Made by a program: the position numbers and the translations under genes. A model generated the notes under the pieces. The model searched no databases and was not told the DNA's origin. It was given only the letters and a program-made list of their open reading frames with translations. This document shows, in pieces, positions 55,446 to 63,931 of a DNA stretch of 64,000 nucleotides; the stretch's first letter is position 1, and every line of letters begins with the position of its first letter. The stretch comes from Streptomyces camelliae (lineage in GTDB: Bacteria > Actinomycetota > Actinomycetes > Streptomycetales > Streptomycetaceae), in NCBI RefSeq assembly GCF_027625935.1, contig NZ_CP115300.1, forward strand, positions 4,526,001 through 4,590,000, given 5' to 3'.

Positions 55446-56234
55446 CTACTGCACGGGCTTCGCGTAGTGCAGATCCACTGTGCCCGAGTAACCGGGAAGA
55501 GTCACCGTCCCGTCGTCGGTGACTTTCCAGCCGAGGCCATAGACGTTGACGTACACCATGTAGGTCTGGATCGCCTTGCTGTCCGCGAGCGCCTGCTGGA
55601 GCTTCCCGGAGTCGCCGATCGCCGTGATCTTGTACGGCGGTGAGTAGACGCGGCCCTGGAGGATCAGGGTGTTGCCGACGCAGCGCACGGCGCTGGTGGA
55701 GATCAGCCGCTGGTCCATGACCTTGATGCCCTTCGCGCCGCCCTGCCACAGGGCGTTCACCACGGCCTGGAGGTCCTGCTGGTGGATGACCAGGTAGTCG
55801 GGCTGGGGCGGGGGGTAGCCGGGGAGCTTGGCAGTGGCGTTGGGCGGGGCGTCATTGAGGGTGACGGTGACGCCGTGGCCGGTGAGCGGCTGGGTGCCGG
55901 CGCTCGACTCCAGCCCGGTGAGCGTGCGGTCCTGGGCCTTGCTGGTGCCGCCGTCGCTCTTGGCGAGGGACTCGACGTTCCCGCGCAGGGCCGCGTTGGA
56001 CTCGTCCAGATCCTTGTTCTTGCGGCTGCGCTGCTGGATCAGGTCGGACAGCTTCAGCAGGGAGCCGTCCTGGCGGATGTCGGTGCCCTTGGCCGTGTTG
56101 AAGCTGGTGAAGAAGATCAGCCCGGCGAGGGCGAAGACGGCGGCCGTCAGAATCCGCACCGGGCGCAGACGAAGTCGGCGGCCAGTGCCGGAACCCGTTG
56201 ATCCCGTCCCGGGGGAGTCGGCAGAATTGCTCAA
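55446..56234 (-). CDS. DUF881-family membrane protein
   Basis: 262 residues from a TTG at 56234 (GATAAGGG upstream). A membrane helix at about 29-45 is followed by a coiled coil (LSDLIQQRSRKNKDLDESNA) and the DUF881 domain (GHGVTVTLNDAP, LVIHQQDLQAVVNALWQGGA, GRVYSPPYKITAIGD). The family (YlxW/YlxX-like) is found beside division and sortase genes. The opposite-strand crgA starts 102 bp away, suggesting a division-related role. Confidence 0.88.
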   Translation of the reverse strand: MSNSADSPGTGSTGSGTGRRLRLRPVRILTAAVFALAGLIFFTSFNTAKGTDIRQDGSLLKLSDLIQQRSRKNKDLDESNAALRGNVESLAKSDGGTSKAQDRTLTGLESSAGTQPLTGHGVTVTLNDAPPNATAKLPGYPPPQPDYLVIHQQDLQAVVNALWQGGAKGIKVMDQRLISTSAVRCVGNTLILQGRVYSPPYKITAIGDSGKLQQALADSKAIQTYMVYVNVYGLGWKVTDDGTVTLPGYSGTVDLHYAKPVQ

Positions 56235-56336
56235 CGTACCCTTATCTCCTTCGGCGCCACGGAAGCACTACGCTAACGGACGCGCCAGACCCAGTTACCT
56301 GCGCGGCCACGCAGCGCATCGACAGGAGAGACCCTC

Positions 56337-56591
56337 GTGCCGAAGTCACGTATCCGCAAGAAGGCCGACTTCACGCCGCCGCCGGCGAAGCAGGCGCAGG
56401 CGATCAAGCTGAACAGTCGCGCCTGGGTCGCACCCGTCATGCTGGCCATGTTCATCATCGGCCTGGCCTGGATCGTCGTTTTCTACGTGACCGACGGCTC
56501 GCTGCCCATCGACGCGCTGGACAACTGGAACATCGTGGTCGGCTTCGGCTTCATCGCCGCCGGCTTCGGTGTCTCCACGCAGTGGAAGTAG
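56337..56591 (+). CDS. crgA: Cell division protein CrgA
   Basis: 84 residues from a GTG at 56337 (AGGAGAG upstream). [18 protein letters not shown] is the conserved cytoplasmic start, followed by two membrane helices (about 28-50 and 64-82). CrgA binds FtsZ and wall-synthesis partners and coordinates sporulation septation and aerial growth in streptomycetes. A DnaA-box cluster begins 14 bp after its stop codon. Confidence 0.97.
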   Translation: MPKSRIRKKADFTPPPAKQAQAIKLNSRAWVAPVMLAMFIIGLAWIVVFYVTDGSLPIDALDNWNIVVGFGFIAAGFGVSTQWK

Positions 56592-56604
56592 CTCTCCCCA
56601 GGGC

Positions 56605-56815
56605 TATCCACTGAGTTATCCACAGGGGTTATCCACATGGGGAAAAGAAAGACGATCTGTGGATAACCCATCGAGTGTTGACGCCGGTGTGACTGCCCAA
56701 CCGGTTCCCATACACCTGTTCGCCCCCTGTCTGACCTGGGAAAACACATCCGAGCGACAGGGGGCACAGCTGTGCCCGCACGCGGTGCACAAGATCCGGC
56801 ACACGCTGTGGACAA
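56605..56815. promoter_or_regulatory. Cluster of DnaA boxes between crgA and the rhomboid gene
   Basis: Three perfect TTATCCACA boxes at 56617-56625 (+), 56630-56638 (+) and 56659-56667 (-). There is a TTGTCCACA box at 56807-56815 (-) and a weaker CTATCCACT at 56605-56613. There is no dnaA or dnaN gene here, so this is not the origin itself. It may titrate DnaA or control the flanking genes. Confidence 0.8.
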
Positions 56816-56848
56816 CGGTTCGGCAGCGGGGTCGCCGACAGGCCCCGA

Positions 56849-57739
56849 TCAGGTGAGCTGAGCGGTCCTGACCAGCGTGAGCACCACCACGACGGCGAGG
56901 ACGGCGGCACAGGCGCCGTACTGGATCAGCGTCCGCTTCTCGCGCGGGGCGTGGATCATCGCGTAGCCGACGGCGACACCGGCGACCAAGCCGCCGATGT
57001 GGGCCTGCCAGGCGATGTTCGCCCAGGTGAAGGTGATGATGAGGTTGATCACCAGCAGGCCGAGGATCGGCCGCAGGTCGTAGTTGAGGCGGCGCATCAG
57101 CACGCCGGTCGCGCCGAAGAGGCCGAAGATCGCTCCGGAGACGCCGAGGGAGGGCTGGAGAGGATCGGCGAGCAGGTAGGTGAGCGCACTGCCGGCCAGG
57201 CCCGAGACGAAGTAGAGGGAGAGATAGCGGGCCCGCCCGAGGGCCGCTTCGAGGGGGCCGCCGATCCACCACAGGCTGAGCATGTTGAACAGGATGTGGG
57301 TGATGTTGCCGTGCAGGAACATCGCGGTCAGCAGGCGGTAGTACTGCCCCTCGGCGATGCCTTGGAGGGGGCCGTACTGGACGTACGAGGCCCGCCCGAT
57401 CAGCTCGAAGTGCTCGGTGAAGGTGTTGCCGACGGCCTGCTGCGCCAGGAACACGGCGATGTTGATACCGATCAGCACCTTGGTGAGCAACCGCGGGTCG
57501 GCCGTCATGGTGCCGCCGGCGATCGTGCGCGGCGTGGCCGCGGCCGGGGCGTGCCCGGTGCCGGAGCCTGCGCGCACGCACTCGGGGCACTGGAAGCCGA
57601 CCGAGGCGCTGATCATGCACTCGGGGCAGATGGGGCGTTCGCAGCGGGTGCAGCGCACGCCGGTCTCGCGGTCCGGGTGGCGGTAGCACACGGGCACGCT
57701 GTGGGCGGCGCCCTGCGCGCTGCCTTCGGCCTGGTCCAT
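56849..57739 (-). CDS. Rhomboid-family intramembrane serine protease with N-terminal zinc-finger
   Basis: 296 residues from the ATG at 57739. Residues 18-55 form a Cys/His zinc-binding B-box-like module (CYRHPDRETGVRCTRCERPIC, CPEC). Six membrane segments follow. The catalytic serine is in GVSGAIFGLFG and the histidine in AHIGGLVAG, and the HILFNMLSLWW loop is conserved. It cleaves membrane proteins within the bilayer. It is separated from crgA by the DnaA-box region. Confidence 0.93.
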   Translation of the reverse strand: MDQAEGSAQGAAHSVPVCYRHPDRETGVRCTRCERPICPECMISASVGFQCPECVRAGSGTGHAPAAATPRTIAGGTMTADPRLLTKVLIGINIAVFLAQQAVGNTFTEHFELIGRASYVQYGPLQGIAEGQYYRLLTAMFLHGNITHILFNMLSLWWIGGPLEAALGRARYLSLYFVSGLAGSALTYLLADPLQPSLGVSGAIFGLFGATGVLMRRLNYDLRPILGLLVINLIITFTWANIAWQAHIGGLVAGVAVGYAMIHAPREKRTLIQYGACAAVLAVVVVLTLVRTAQLT

Positions 57740-57782
57740 CGGTTCCCCTTGCTCGTCGTGGGCCCGCCCCCCGGGCGTGCCC

Positions 57783-57817
57783 CGCCCCGCTCATCGTTGG
57801 TACGGACGAGCGGGGCG
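57783..57817. terminator. Hairpin between the cyclophilin and rhomboid genes
   Basis: Perfect 10-bp arms CGCCCCGCTC (57783-57792) and GAGCGGGGCG (57808-57817), 31 nt after the cyclophilin stop on the minus strand. Confidence 0.75.
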
Positions 57818-57847
57818 ATTGGTTCCCTCAGGGGCCGGGGTGGGTGA

Positions 57848-58378
57848 TCAGCCCTCGCGCGTCTCGATGACGACCGACTCGATGACGACGTCGGTGGCCG
57901 GACGGTCGTTGCGGCCGGTCTTCACGGCCGCGATCTCCTGCACGACCGCCTGGCTGGCCTTGTCGGTGACCTCGCCGAAGATGGTGTGCTTGCGGTTCAG
58001 CCACGTCGTCGGGGAGACGGTGATGAAGAACTGCGAGCCGTTGGTGCCCGGGCCGGCGTTGGCCATGGCCAGCAGGAACGGGCGGTCGAAGGACTTCTCC
58101 GGGTGGAATTCGTCCCGGAACTGGTAGCCGGGGCCGCCTATGCCGGTGCCCAGCGGGTCGCCGCCCTGGATCATGAAGCCGCTGATGACACGGTGGAAGA
58201 TCGTGCCGTCGTAGAGCTTGTCCTTGCTGACGGCGCCGGTGCCCGGGTGCTTCCACTCGCGCTCGCCGCGGGCGAGCTCGACGAAGTTCTTGACCGTCTC
58301 GGGCGCGTGGTTCGGGAAGAGCTCGACCACGATGTCACCGTGGTTGGTCTTCAGGGTGGCGTACAGCTGCTCGGCCAC
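57848..58378 (-). CDS. ppiA: Cyclophilin-type peptidyl-prolyl isomerase
   Basis: 176 residues from a GTG at 58378 with GGAAGG 7 nt upstream. The cyclophilin core is complete: [22 protein letters not shown], the catalytic Arg in [23 protein letters not shown] and [12 protein letters not shown]. Without a signal peptide it is cytoplasmic and should catalyse proline isomerisation during protein folding. Confidence 0.95.
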   Translation of the reverse strand: MAEQLYATLKTNHGDIVVELFPNHAPETVKNFVELARGEREWKHPGTGAVSKDKLYDGTIFHRVISGFMIQGGDPLGTGIGGPGYQFRDEFHPEKSFDRPFLLAMANAGPGTNGSQFFITVSPTTWLNRKHTIFGEVTDKASQAVVQEIAAVKTGRNDRPATDVVIESVVIETREG

Positions 58379-58660
58379 GATCTGCCTTCCGTTGTCTTTC
58401 TGTGACGCCCCCGATCCTCGCACGGCGGTGCCGGTACGTCGCCGCCCGGCCAGGGACTTCCGCGACTTCGGCCGGGAAGGCCGCGCTCGGCACCGATCCG
58501 TGGCAGGGTCGACGGCAGGCCCGGCTTGCCCGTTATCCCCCATCGAAGGGGAATCAGCACCCATATGCCCGCCCTCGCGTGCCGCGCAGGTCTCCTGCGG
58601 GCATGATCCGTAAAAGGGTGGAAAGTCGAATGACCGTACGCCACCGAGGAGGAGGAACCC

Positions 58661-59335
58661 GTGACCCGCATCGACAGCGTGCGCGCCGCGACCGGCTCGG
58701 CGAAGGACAGCGTGCTGCACGCCGCGGAAGTGGTGGCGCCCTACGCCGACACGGCCAAGGAGCGTGCCGCGCTCTACGCGCACGAAGCACGCGTACGGCT
58801 GGCGCCCGTGATGTCGCAGGCCGCCGATCAGGCCCGCGTGCAGTACGACGCCCGGCTCGCCCCACGTCTGGAGCAGGCCCGTACGCATGTGCCGCCGAAG
58901 GTGGACCTCGCTGCCCACGAGGCCGCCGCCCGCACCCGCAAGGCGGCCCGGCAGGCCGCCGAGTACTCGCGTCCGAAGATCGAGCAGGCCATGGCCGCGG
59001 CCGTGCCGGTCCGTGATGAGGCAGCCGCCCGCGGAGCCGCCGCCCTGGTGGCATTGCGCGGGCAGGTCTCGGCCGAGGACATCCAGAAACTGGCCCGCAA
59101 GAACGGGCGTCGTTGCCGGGGCGCCCGCGCCGTCAAGGGGCTGGCCGTGCTGGCCCTGCTGGCCGGCGGTGCCTTCGCGGCCTGGAAGTGGTGGGACAAG
59201 CAGGCCAACCCCGACTGGCTGGTCGAACCGCCCGCCGCGACGGAGGTGCCCACGTCGGGTGGCGGCACGGTTCTGGACCCGGAGGTCCAGGCGAAGCAGG
59301 CGGAGGAGGACACTGGCGGCGAGGACCGCGAGTAA
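58661..59335 (+). CDS. DUF5324-family protein
   Basis: 224 residues from a GTG at 58661 with GGAGGAGG upstream. An amphipathic Ala/Arg-rich helical region fills residues 1-160 ([21 protein letters not shown]-type repeats), resembling apolipoprotein- or LEA-like helices. A membrane helix follows near 167-183 ([19 protein letters not shown]), with an acidic tail ending [10 protein letters not shown]. The family is restricted to streptomycetes and relatives and has no known function. It is the last core gene before the accessory locus. Confidence 0.8.
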   Translation: MTRIDSVRAATGSAKDSVLHAAEVVAPYADTAKERAALYAHEARVRLAPVMSQAADQARVQYDARLAPRLEQARTHVPPKVDLAAHEAAARTRKAARQAAEYSRPKIEQAMAAAVPVRDEAAARGAAALVALRGQVSAEDIQKLARKNGRRCRGARAVKGLAVLALLAGGAFAAWKWWDKQANPDWLVEPPAATEVPTSGGGTVLDPEVQAKQAEEDTGGEDRE

Positions 59336-59350
59336 CGCTCATCTGACGAA

Positions 59351-59396
59351 CGGGCGTGTGGGGCGACGAGTGACAACTCGCCGCCCCACACGCCCG
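59351..59396. terminator. Terminator at the core/accessory boundary
   Basis: Perfect 15-bp arms CGGGCGTGTGGGGCG (59351-59365) and CGCCCCACACGCCCG (59382-59396), 16-nt loop. The last base of the stem is the first base of the parS site. Confidence 0.9.
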
Positions 59397-59409
59397 TTTC
59401 ACGTGAAAC
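59396..59409. promoter_or_regulatory. parS: parS, ParB binding site (perfect)
   Basis: GTTTCACGTGAAAC, second perfect copy in the window, directly after the DUF5324 terminator and about 39 kb from the site at 20394. Confidence 0.9.
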
Positions 59410-59779
59410 CACGGCGGCCGGCGGTGCGGGGGATCTCCAGGTCCAGCAGGAGCTCACGCATGGCGGGAACGGTCCAGCGTGAGAACGGTGGCCGGCAACC
59501 ACGAAGCTCAGCACATCAGTTCCTCGCGCCGTTCAGGTTCACGTACGGCGGATGAAATCTGCGCCACTACGTGATCTTTTGTGGGAACGTCAAACTGTCT
59601 CGGAATTCGAGATGCACACATCCTCTGTCTATCACGTGCCATGACTGGCGCCCGCCGCGAAAAACCCTGGAACACAGGTGAAGGCGAGCGCAATGATGAG
59701 ATCACTTCGAAACTCACCCACCGGGTGGCGCCCAAAGTACCGGGCGAAGAATTCGAAACCTTTCTGGAGGGAATTCATC
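59410..59779. other. Leader region of the accessory locus
   Basis: About 370 bp with clearly lower GC than the flanking core. Short open frames exist but none has good codon bias. The last part provides GGAGGG (59767-59772) for the peptide gene. The promoter of the peptide/flavoprotein unit must lie here, but I cannot assign -35/-10 boxes with confidence. Confidence 0.45.
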
Positions 59780-59878
59780 ATGGCGAACGAGTTCGAGAAC
59801 GTCGAGTCCGCCTTCGAAGTGATCGTCGATGACGAATACGCCAAGTCGCAGACCTGCCTCATACCCCCGAGCGCCTGA
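59780..59878 (+). CDS. 32-residue peptide, candidate RiPP precursor or scaffold
   Basis: 32 residues from the ATG at 59780 with GGAGGG 7 nt upstream. The first two-thirds are acidic and leader-like (MANEFENVESAFEVIVDDEY). The end, AKSQTCLIPPSA, has a single Cys, a Thr and a Pro-Pro, and would be the core if the peptide is processed. A 17-bp perfect hairpin starts 8 nt after the stop and precedes a flavoprotein gene, the usual layout for making more precursor than enzyme. It lacks the zinc cysteines and terminal Glu of LysW-type carrier proteins. No known precursor family is recognised. Confidence 0.65.
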   Translation: MANEFENVESAFEVIVDDEYAKSQTCLIPPSA

Positions 59879-59885
59879 TCGCGCC

Positions 59886-59930
59886 CGGGGTCGGCGTTGA
59901 GCGCCTGGCGGGTGCTCAACGCCGACCCCG
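59886..59930 (+). terminator. Strong hairpin between peptide and flavoprotein genes (attenuator)
   Basis: Perfect 17-bp arms: 59886-59902 (beginning CGGGGTCGGC) and 59914-59930 (ending GCCGACCCCG), 11-nt loop, no U-tract. It probably acts as a partial terminator or mRNA stabiliser within the unit. Confidence 0.85.
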
Positions 59931-59982
59931 GCCTCTGCGCCGACGCGGTTGTCCGGCACCCAGACAGTTGGAGGATTCGCCA

Positions 59983-61209
59983 GTGCACCGCAAGGTTCTC
60001 TGCCAAGTAGTCGGATACGGGCCTGCGGCACTCGGAATTCCTGTCGCCGCCGACCGCATGGGCGTACTGACGTCTCTGCTGGACGGGGGCATCGCCTTCC
60101 TGGACCGCGCCGAGAGTTCCACCGCGCTCGGCAATTCCAGATTTCCCTACGTCATCGACGCGAATTCAAAAGGTGAGGATTTCATCGCCGGCATACGCGT
60201 CGGGGGAGTCTTCGGGGAAACCCTCGACAGCGGTGCCGGGCGGACACTGAGGGACCTGCGCGATCGGCGGGTGTCGCTGTCGCTCATCGGCGCGTTCATG
60301 AACGACCTGGCCGAGACGATGGAGCGGACCGCTCCGGGGAGTGTGCGCTACGGCGCCGATGTCGCGGGTCTACGCCGCGAGTCCGACGGTACCTGGACCA
60401 GCGTCGCGCGGGACGGATCGCCACTGGTCACATCGGACTGCGTGGTGCTGGCCACCGGTGGGCACGAGGACATCCGTGCGACCGCCGCTCGGCACGGTGT
60501 TCCTGCCGAGCGGATGGTCGGCTCCGCTCAGCTGCTGCGCGGGGACTTCGACGCGGTGGCCGAGGTACTGCGCAAGGACGGCACTGCCGTCATCCTGGGC
60601 GGCTCGCACAGCGGGTTCGCCACCGCAGAGCTGCTTCTCAAGCGGTTCGGCGACAGCATTTCCCGCAACGGGCTGGCCCTGATCCACCGTGGTCTCGCCC
60701 TGTCGTACGAGAACCTGGGCGAAGCACGGTCGGCGCGGGCCGATCACGCTCAGCGGCACGAAGTGTGTCCCGAGTCCGGGAAGGTGAATCGCTTCCACGG
60801 GCTGCGGGCCGGGCCGCGGGCCCTGTGCCTGCGCGCGTTGCGGGGCCATGAACCGCGGCTGCGGCTCTACGAGAGCGGTTCTCCCTCCGCGTACGGGTTG
60901 CTCGCACGGGCGGACCTGCTCGTCCACGCGACGGGCTACCGGCCCCGGCACGTTCCTCTCTTCGGCCACGACGGGAGGCCCATCTGGCTCGGCGTCCGCG
61001 CGGGAGCGGTGGATGACCGGTGCCGGCTCGTCGACACCCGGCACAAGCCCGTACCCGGGGTGTTCGGCCTCGGTCTGGGGTACGCGCAGTCCGATGCGTG
61101 GGGGCGTCGCCGTGTCGGTGTCAACACCTTCCACGGCCCGGACTCCGAGCACATCGTCTCCCAGGTGCTGCACACGACCAGCCTCTCCGCTGCCGTAGGG
61201 ACGACCTGA
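59983..61209 (+). CDS. FAD-dependent oxidoreductase, N-hydroxylating monooxygenase-like
   Basis: 408 residues from a GTG at 59983 with GGAGG 8 nt upstream. The FAD-binding start is VVGYGPAALGIPVAADR (9-25). VLATGGHED (155-163) is a second flavin-contact strand. A second Rossmann motif VILGGSHSGFATAELL (203-218) suggests NAD(P)H binding. HATGYR (315-320) matches the ATGY motif of lysine/ornithine N-hydroxylases and Baeyer-Villiger relatives. It ends with a GLGLGY strand that returns to FAD. Substrates could be an amine, or a side chain of the peptide encoded upstream. It is convergent with the kinase gene. Confidence 0.75.
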   Translation: MHRKVLCQVVGYGPAALGIPVAADRMGVLTSLLDGGIAFLDRAESSTALGNSRFPYVIDANSKGEDFIAGIRVGGVFGETLDSGAGRTLRDLRDRRVSLSLIGAFMNDLAETMERTAPGSVRYGADVAGLRRESDGTWTSVARDGSPLVTSDCVVLATGGHEDIRATAARHGVPAERMVGSAQLLRGDFDAVAEVLRKDGTAVILGGSHSGFATAELLLKRFGDSISRNGLALIHRGLALSYENLGEARSARADHAQRHEVCPESGKVNRFHGLRAGPRALCLRALRGHEPRLRLYESGSPSAYGLLARADLLVHATGYRPRHVPLFGHDGRPIWLGVRAGAVDDRCRLVDTRHKPVPGVFGLGLGYAQSDAWGRRRVGVNTFHGPDSEHIVSQVLHTTSLSAAVGTT

Positions 61210-61253
61210 CCCGGACCCGAGATCCTGCGCCGGGCAGCCACCTGTTCTTCCGC

Positions 61254-62186
61254 CTACACCTCACCAGCGCTTCCAGCCGGCGGCCTGTCTTCCCGGGGCC
61301 GCGAGGAGCAACCGTCGGACACGACGGTCGTGCCGAGCGGCTCGTCCGTGAGGGCGCCGGTGAGAACCGCGTGGGGGACCCGGCCGTCGACGATGCGTGC
61401 GCTGCGGACTCCGCCGCGCAGGGCCCTGAGGCAGCCCTCCGCTTTGGGCAGCATGCCCGAGGTGAGGCGGGGAAGCAGCGCTTCGAGCTCGGCCGCGGTC
61501 AGCCTGCTGACGATCTCGTCGTCATGGGGCCAGTCCGCGTAGAGACCCTTCACATCGGTGACCATGAGGAGGTCTCGGGCGCCGAGGCCCGCGGCGATCG
61601 CGGCTGCGGCCGTGTCGGCGTTGACGTTGTGGACAAGCCCGTCCTCGGCGCTGCGCGCCACCGGGGAGACGACGGGGATGAAGCCCTGGCCGAGCAGGGC
61701 CTCCAGCAAAGCGGTGTCCACCTTGACGATCTCGCCGACGCGGCCGATGTCAACGGGTTCTCCGCCCGCCTCCGGACGATGCCGTACCGCGGTGATGGTG
61801 TCGGCGTCCTCGCCGGAGATTCCGACCGCCAGCGGTCCGTCCCGGTTGATCAACCCGACCAGCTCCCGCTGCACTTGGCCCACAAGGACCATGCGGACGA
61901 CGTCCATCGCACCAGGCGTGGTGACGCGCAGCCCCGCCCTGAACTCGTTGGCGAGACCTCGCCGGGCAAGCTCGGCGCTGATCTGCGGGCCGCCACCGTG
62001 CACGACGAGCGGCCGCAGGCCCTCGTCCCTGGCCCGGACGACATCGCGGGCGATGGCGGCCTTGAGCTCGTTGTCGACCAGGGCGCTGCCGCCGAGCTTG
62101 ATGACGGTGATCGGGCCGCGGCCGCCGGCGCTGCGTGCCGCGGGCCTGGCCGGACGGCCGTGGACCGCCAGTTGGGGCTCAGACAT
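61254..62186 (-). CDS. N-acetylglutamate kinase homologue (amino-acid kinase family)
   Basis: 310 residues from the ATG at 62186, sharing one base with the carbamoyltransferase stop (TGATG). All NAGK blocks are intact: [62 protein letters not shown], and [17 protein letters not shown] with [17 protein letters not shown] phosphorylates the side-chain carboxylate of N-acetylglutamate in arginine synthesis. The location, outside any arg operon and tied to a carbamoyltransferase, suggests a pathway-specific duplicate that raises ornithine/arginine supply or phosphorylates another carboxylate. Confidence 0.85.
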   Translation of the reverse strand: MSEPQLAVHGRPARPAARSAGGRGPITVIKLGGSALVDNELKAAIARDVVRARDEGLRPLVVHGGGPQISAELARRGLANEFRAGLRVTTPGAMDVVRMVLVGQVQRELVGLINRDGPLAVGISGEDADTITAVRHRPEAGGEPVDIGRVGEIVKVDTALLEALLGQGFIPVVSPVARSAEDGLVHNVNADTAAAAIAAGLGARDLLMVTDVKGLYADWPHDDEIVSRLTAAELEALLPRLTSGMLPKAEGCLRALRGGVRSARIVDGRVPHAVLTGALTDEPLGTTVVSDGCSSRPREDRPPAGSAGEV

Positions 62187-63931
62187 CAGTGACGGGCCCC
62201 ATCGGGATGGTCCACGGGAAGCGTGACCGCAGGAGCGGTGCGCGAGTACAGCACTCCCTCGCTCCAGATCCGGTCGACCCTGCCCCAGGCCATCGCGGAC
62301 GCAACATCCGGGAAGAACCCACTGCCGTTGAGGTTGGCGCTGGTGTTGCACAGCACCGGAACTCCGCTGAGCCGGTGGTACTCGTTGAGTACCTCGGCGA
62401 GGACCGGGTCGTCTTCCTGAGCGACCGTCTGGAGCCGGGCTGTCCCGTCCAGGTGGATCACCGCGGGGATCTTCTCGGTCCAGCTCTCCCGTACCTGGTG
62501 ATCGAAGAGCATGTACGGGTCGGGAGTACCGGGTTCGAAGATCTCCGGGGCCTGCTCGACCAGGCACAAGGGGGCGACCGGCCGGTAGGACTCGCGGCCC
62601 TTGATCCTGTTCAGCTCCGCCTTCATCGCCGCCGACGTCGGTGCGGCGATGATGCTCCGGGCACCGAGCGCACGCGGCCCCAGTTCCGCCCTGCCGTTGA
62701 GCAGGACGACGGGCTCCCCGCTCTCGTGCAGCAACCGCGCCAGCTGCGCGGGGTCGCAGGAGGCCGAGGTCCAGCCGTCCGGGATCTCCTCGGTGGGGGT
62801 CAGGGCGGGTCCGAGCCGCGCGTGCCACTCGATGGCGCCGAGCCCGGTGTGCCGCGCGGCGGCGAGCACGGCGCCGCCGATGGCGGAGCCGGAGTCGTTG
62901 GGGAACGGAGGCACCCAGACCTCGCTGAACAGCGGGGCACTGCGCAGTGCACTGTTCCACTTGATGTTGAGAGCACAGCCCCCGACGAAGCACAGGTTCC
63001 AGGGCCCGTCGCCCTTCCACGCCCGGATCTTGGCGGCGATGCGTTCCAGCAGCAGCTCGCCGAGGAAGGTGTGCACGCTGGCGAGCACGTCCTCGTCACT
63101 GATCCCGGAGGGCGCCACCCGCTCCCGCACCTCGTCGTAGAAGCGGTGCAGCGGCGGCATGGACCGCTCGAAGAGGCTTCCGAACCCGCCGACCGTACGG
63201 CGGTACTCGACGGCCTCGGGGCTGTCGCTCTCGAAAACCTTGTGGAAGGTTTCACGCAGGATGACCAGGACTTCCTCCCGCGCCCGCCCGAGTGCGATGT
63301 ACGCCATGAGCTTTCCGGCGATCGTCAGGTCGTCCACGTTCGCCGACTGCTCGGTCCGCCGGAACGGCCCGAAGTGGTGGCCCGCCGTCGCGTAGGCGTG
63401 TCCGATCATGGGGAACAGCTCTCCGCCGTTCTCCACCCGGCCCGCTTCCACCCAGTACAGCCGCGGGAACAGTCCGCCGTCCCAGACCAGTACGAACGCC
63501 GGCTCCTGGCGCGAAGCGAAGGGGCTCGAAGCGTACGCGCTCGCCAGGTGTCCGGCGGCGTGCGGGTAGCTGGTGTATACGCAGACCTCGCCGTTGATCT
63601 TGAGGTTCCCGGTGAAACTGGGGCTGAGCAGGTCGGGGAACACCTTCGACTCGCGGTAGGGGCCGACGACCAGCGAGACGGGCGTACCGTGATCGGACAG
63701 CTCCAGTCGGCCGAGGTCGTCACCGTCCCATCCGTCCACGACCCACTCGTCGACGTCCTCGACCTTGTATCCGAAATCACCGAGAATCCGCGGGACTATG
63801 TCCAGATCCGATATCTCGCTGTAGCGCCGGCCGTTGGCGATCTTCTCGATCTCGACACTGAAGACCAATGTGTCGTCGTCGAGCAGAGCCACCGCACCGT
63901 CATGAGTGAGCTTGAGCCCGCAAATAATCAT
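62186..63931 (-). CDS. NodU/CmcH/TobZ-family carbamoyltransferase
   Basis: 581 residues from the ATG at 63931 (AGGGAG upstream), the usual family length. The N-terminal Kae1-like domain begins [17 protein letters not shown] and carries the metal-binding H-x3-H in [27 protein letters not shown] and [11 protein letters not shown] follow. The C-terminal YrdC-like half has [18 protein letters not shown] and [11 protein letters not shown]. Such enzymes make carbamoyl-adenylate from carbamoyl phosphate and ATP and carbamoylate a hydroxyl or amine of antibiotics, Nod factors or peptides. It is coupled to the kinase gene. The locus continues beyond the window. Confidence 0.9.
   Translation of the reverse strand: MIICGLKLTHDGAVALLDDDTLVFSVEIEKIANGRRYSEISDLDIVPRILGDFGYKVEDVDEWVVDGWDGDDLGRLELSDHGTPVSLVVGPYRESKVFPDLLSPSFTGNLKINGEVCVYTSYPHAAGHLASAYASSPFASRQEPAFVLVWDGGLFPRLYWVEAGRVENGGELFPMIGHAYATAGHHFGPFRRTEQSANVDDLTIAGKLMAYIALGRAREEVLVILRETFHKVFESDSPEAVEYRRTVGGFGSLFERSMPPLHRFYDEVRERVAPSGISDEDVLASVHTFLGELLLERIAAKIRAWKGDGPWNLCFVGGCALNIKWNSALRSAPLFSEVWVPPFPNDSGSAIGGAVLAAARHTGLGAIEWHARLGPALTPTEEIPDGWTSASCDPAQLARLLHESGEPVVLLNGRAELGPRALGARSIIAAPTSAAMKAELNRIKGRESYRPVAPLCLVEQAPEIFEPGTPDPYMLFDHQVRESWTEKIPAVIHLDGTARLQTVAQEDDPVLAEVLNEYHRLSGVPVLCNTSANLNGSGFFPDVASAMAWGRVDRIWSEGVLYSRTAPAVTLPVDHPDGARH

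Noticed and set aside
56605..56815. Replication origin
   Set aside because: The boxes are real, but dnaA, dnaN, rpmH and a long box-rich spacer are absent, so this is not oriC.
59780..59878. LysW/AmCP-type amino-group carrier protein for the NAGK-like kinase
   Set aside because: It has only one cysteine, no zinc-ribbon and ends in Ala rather than Glu, and no LysX-type ligase is visible in the window.
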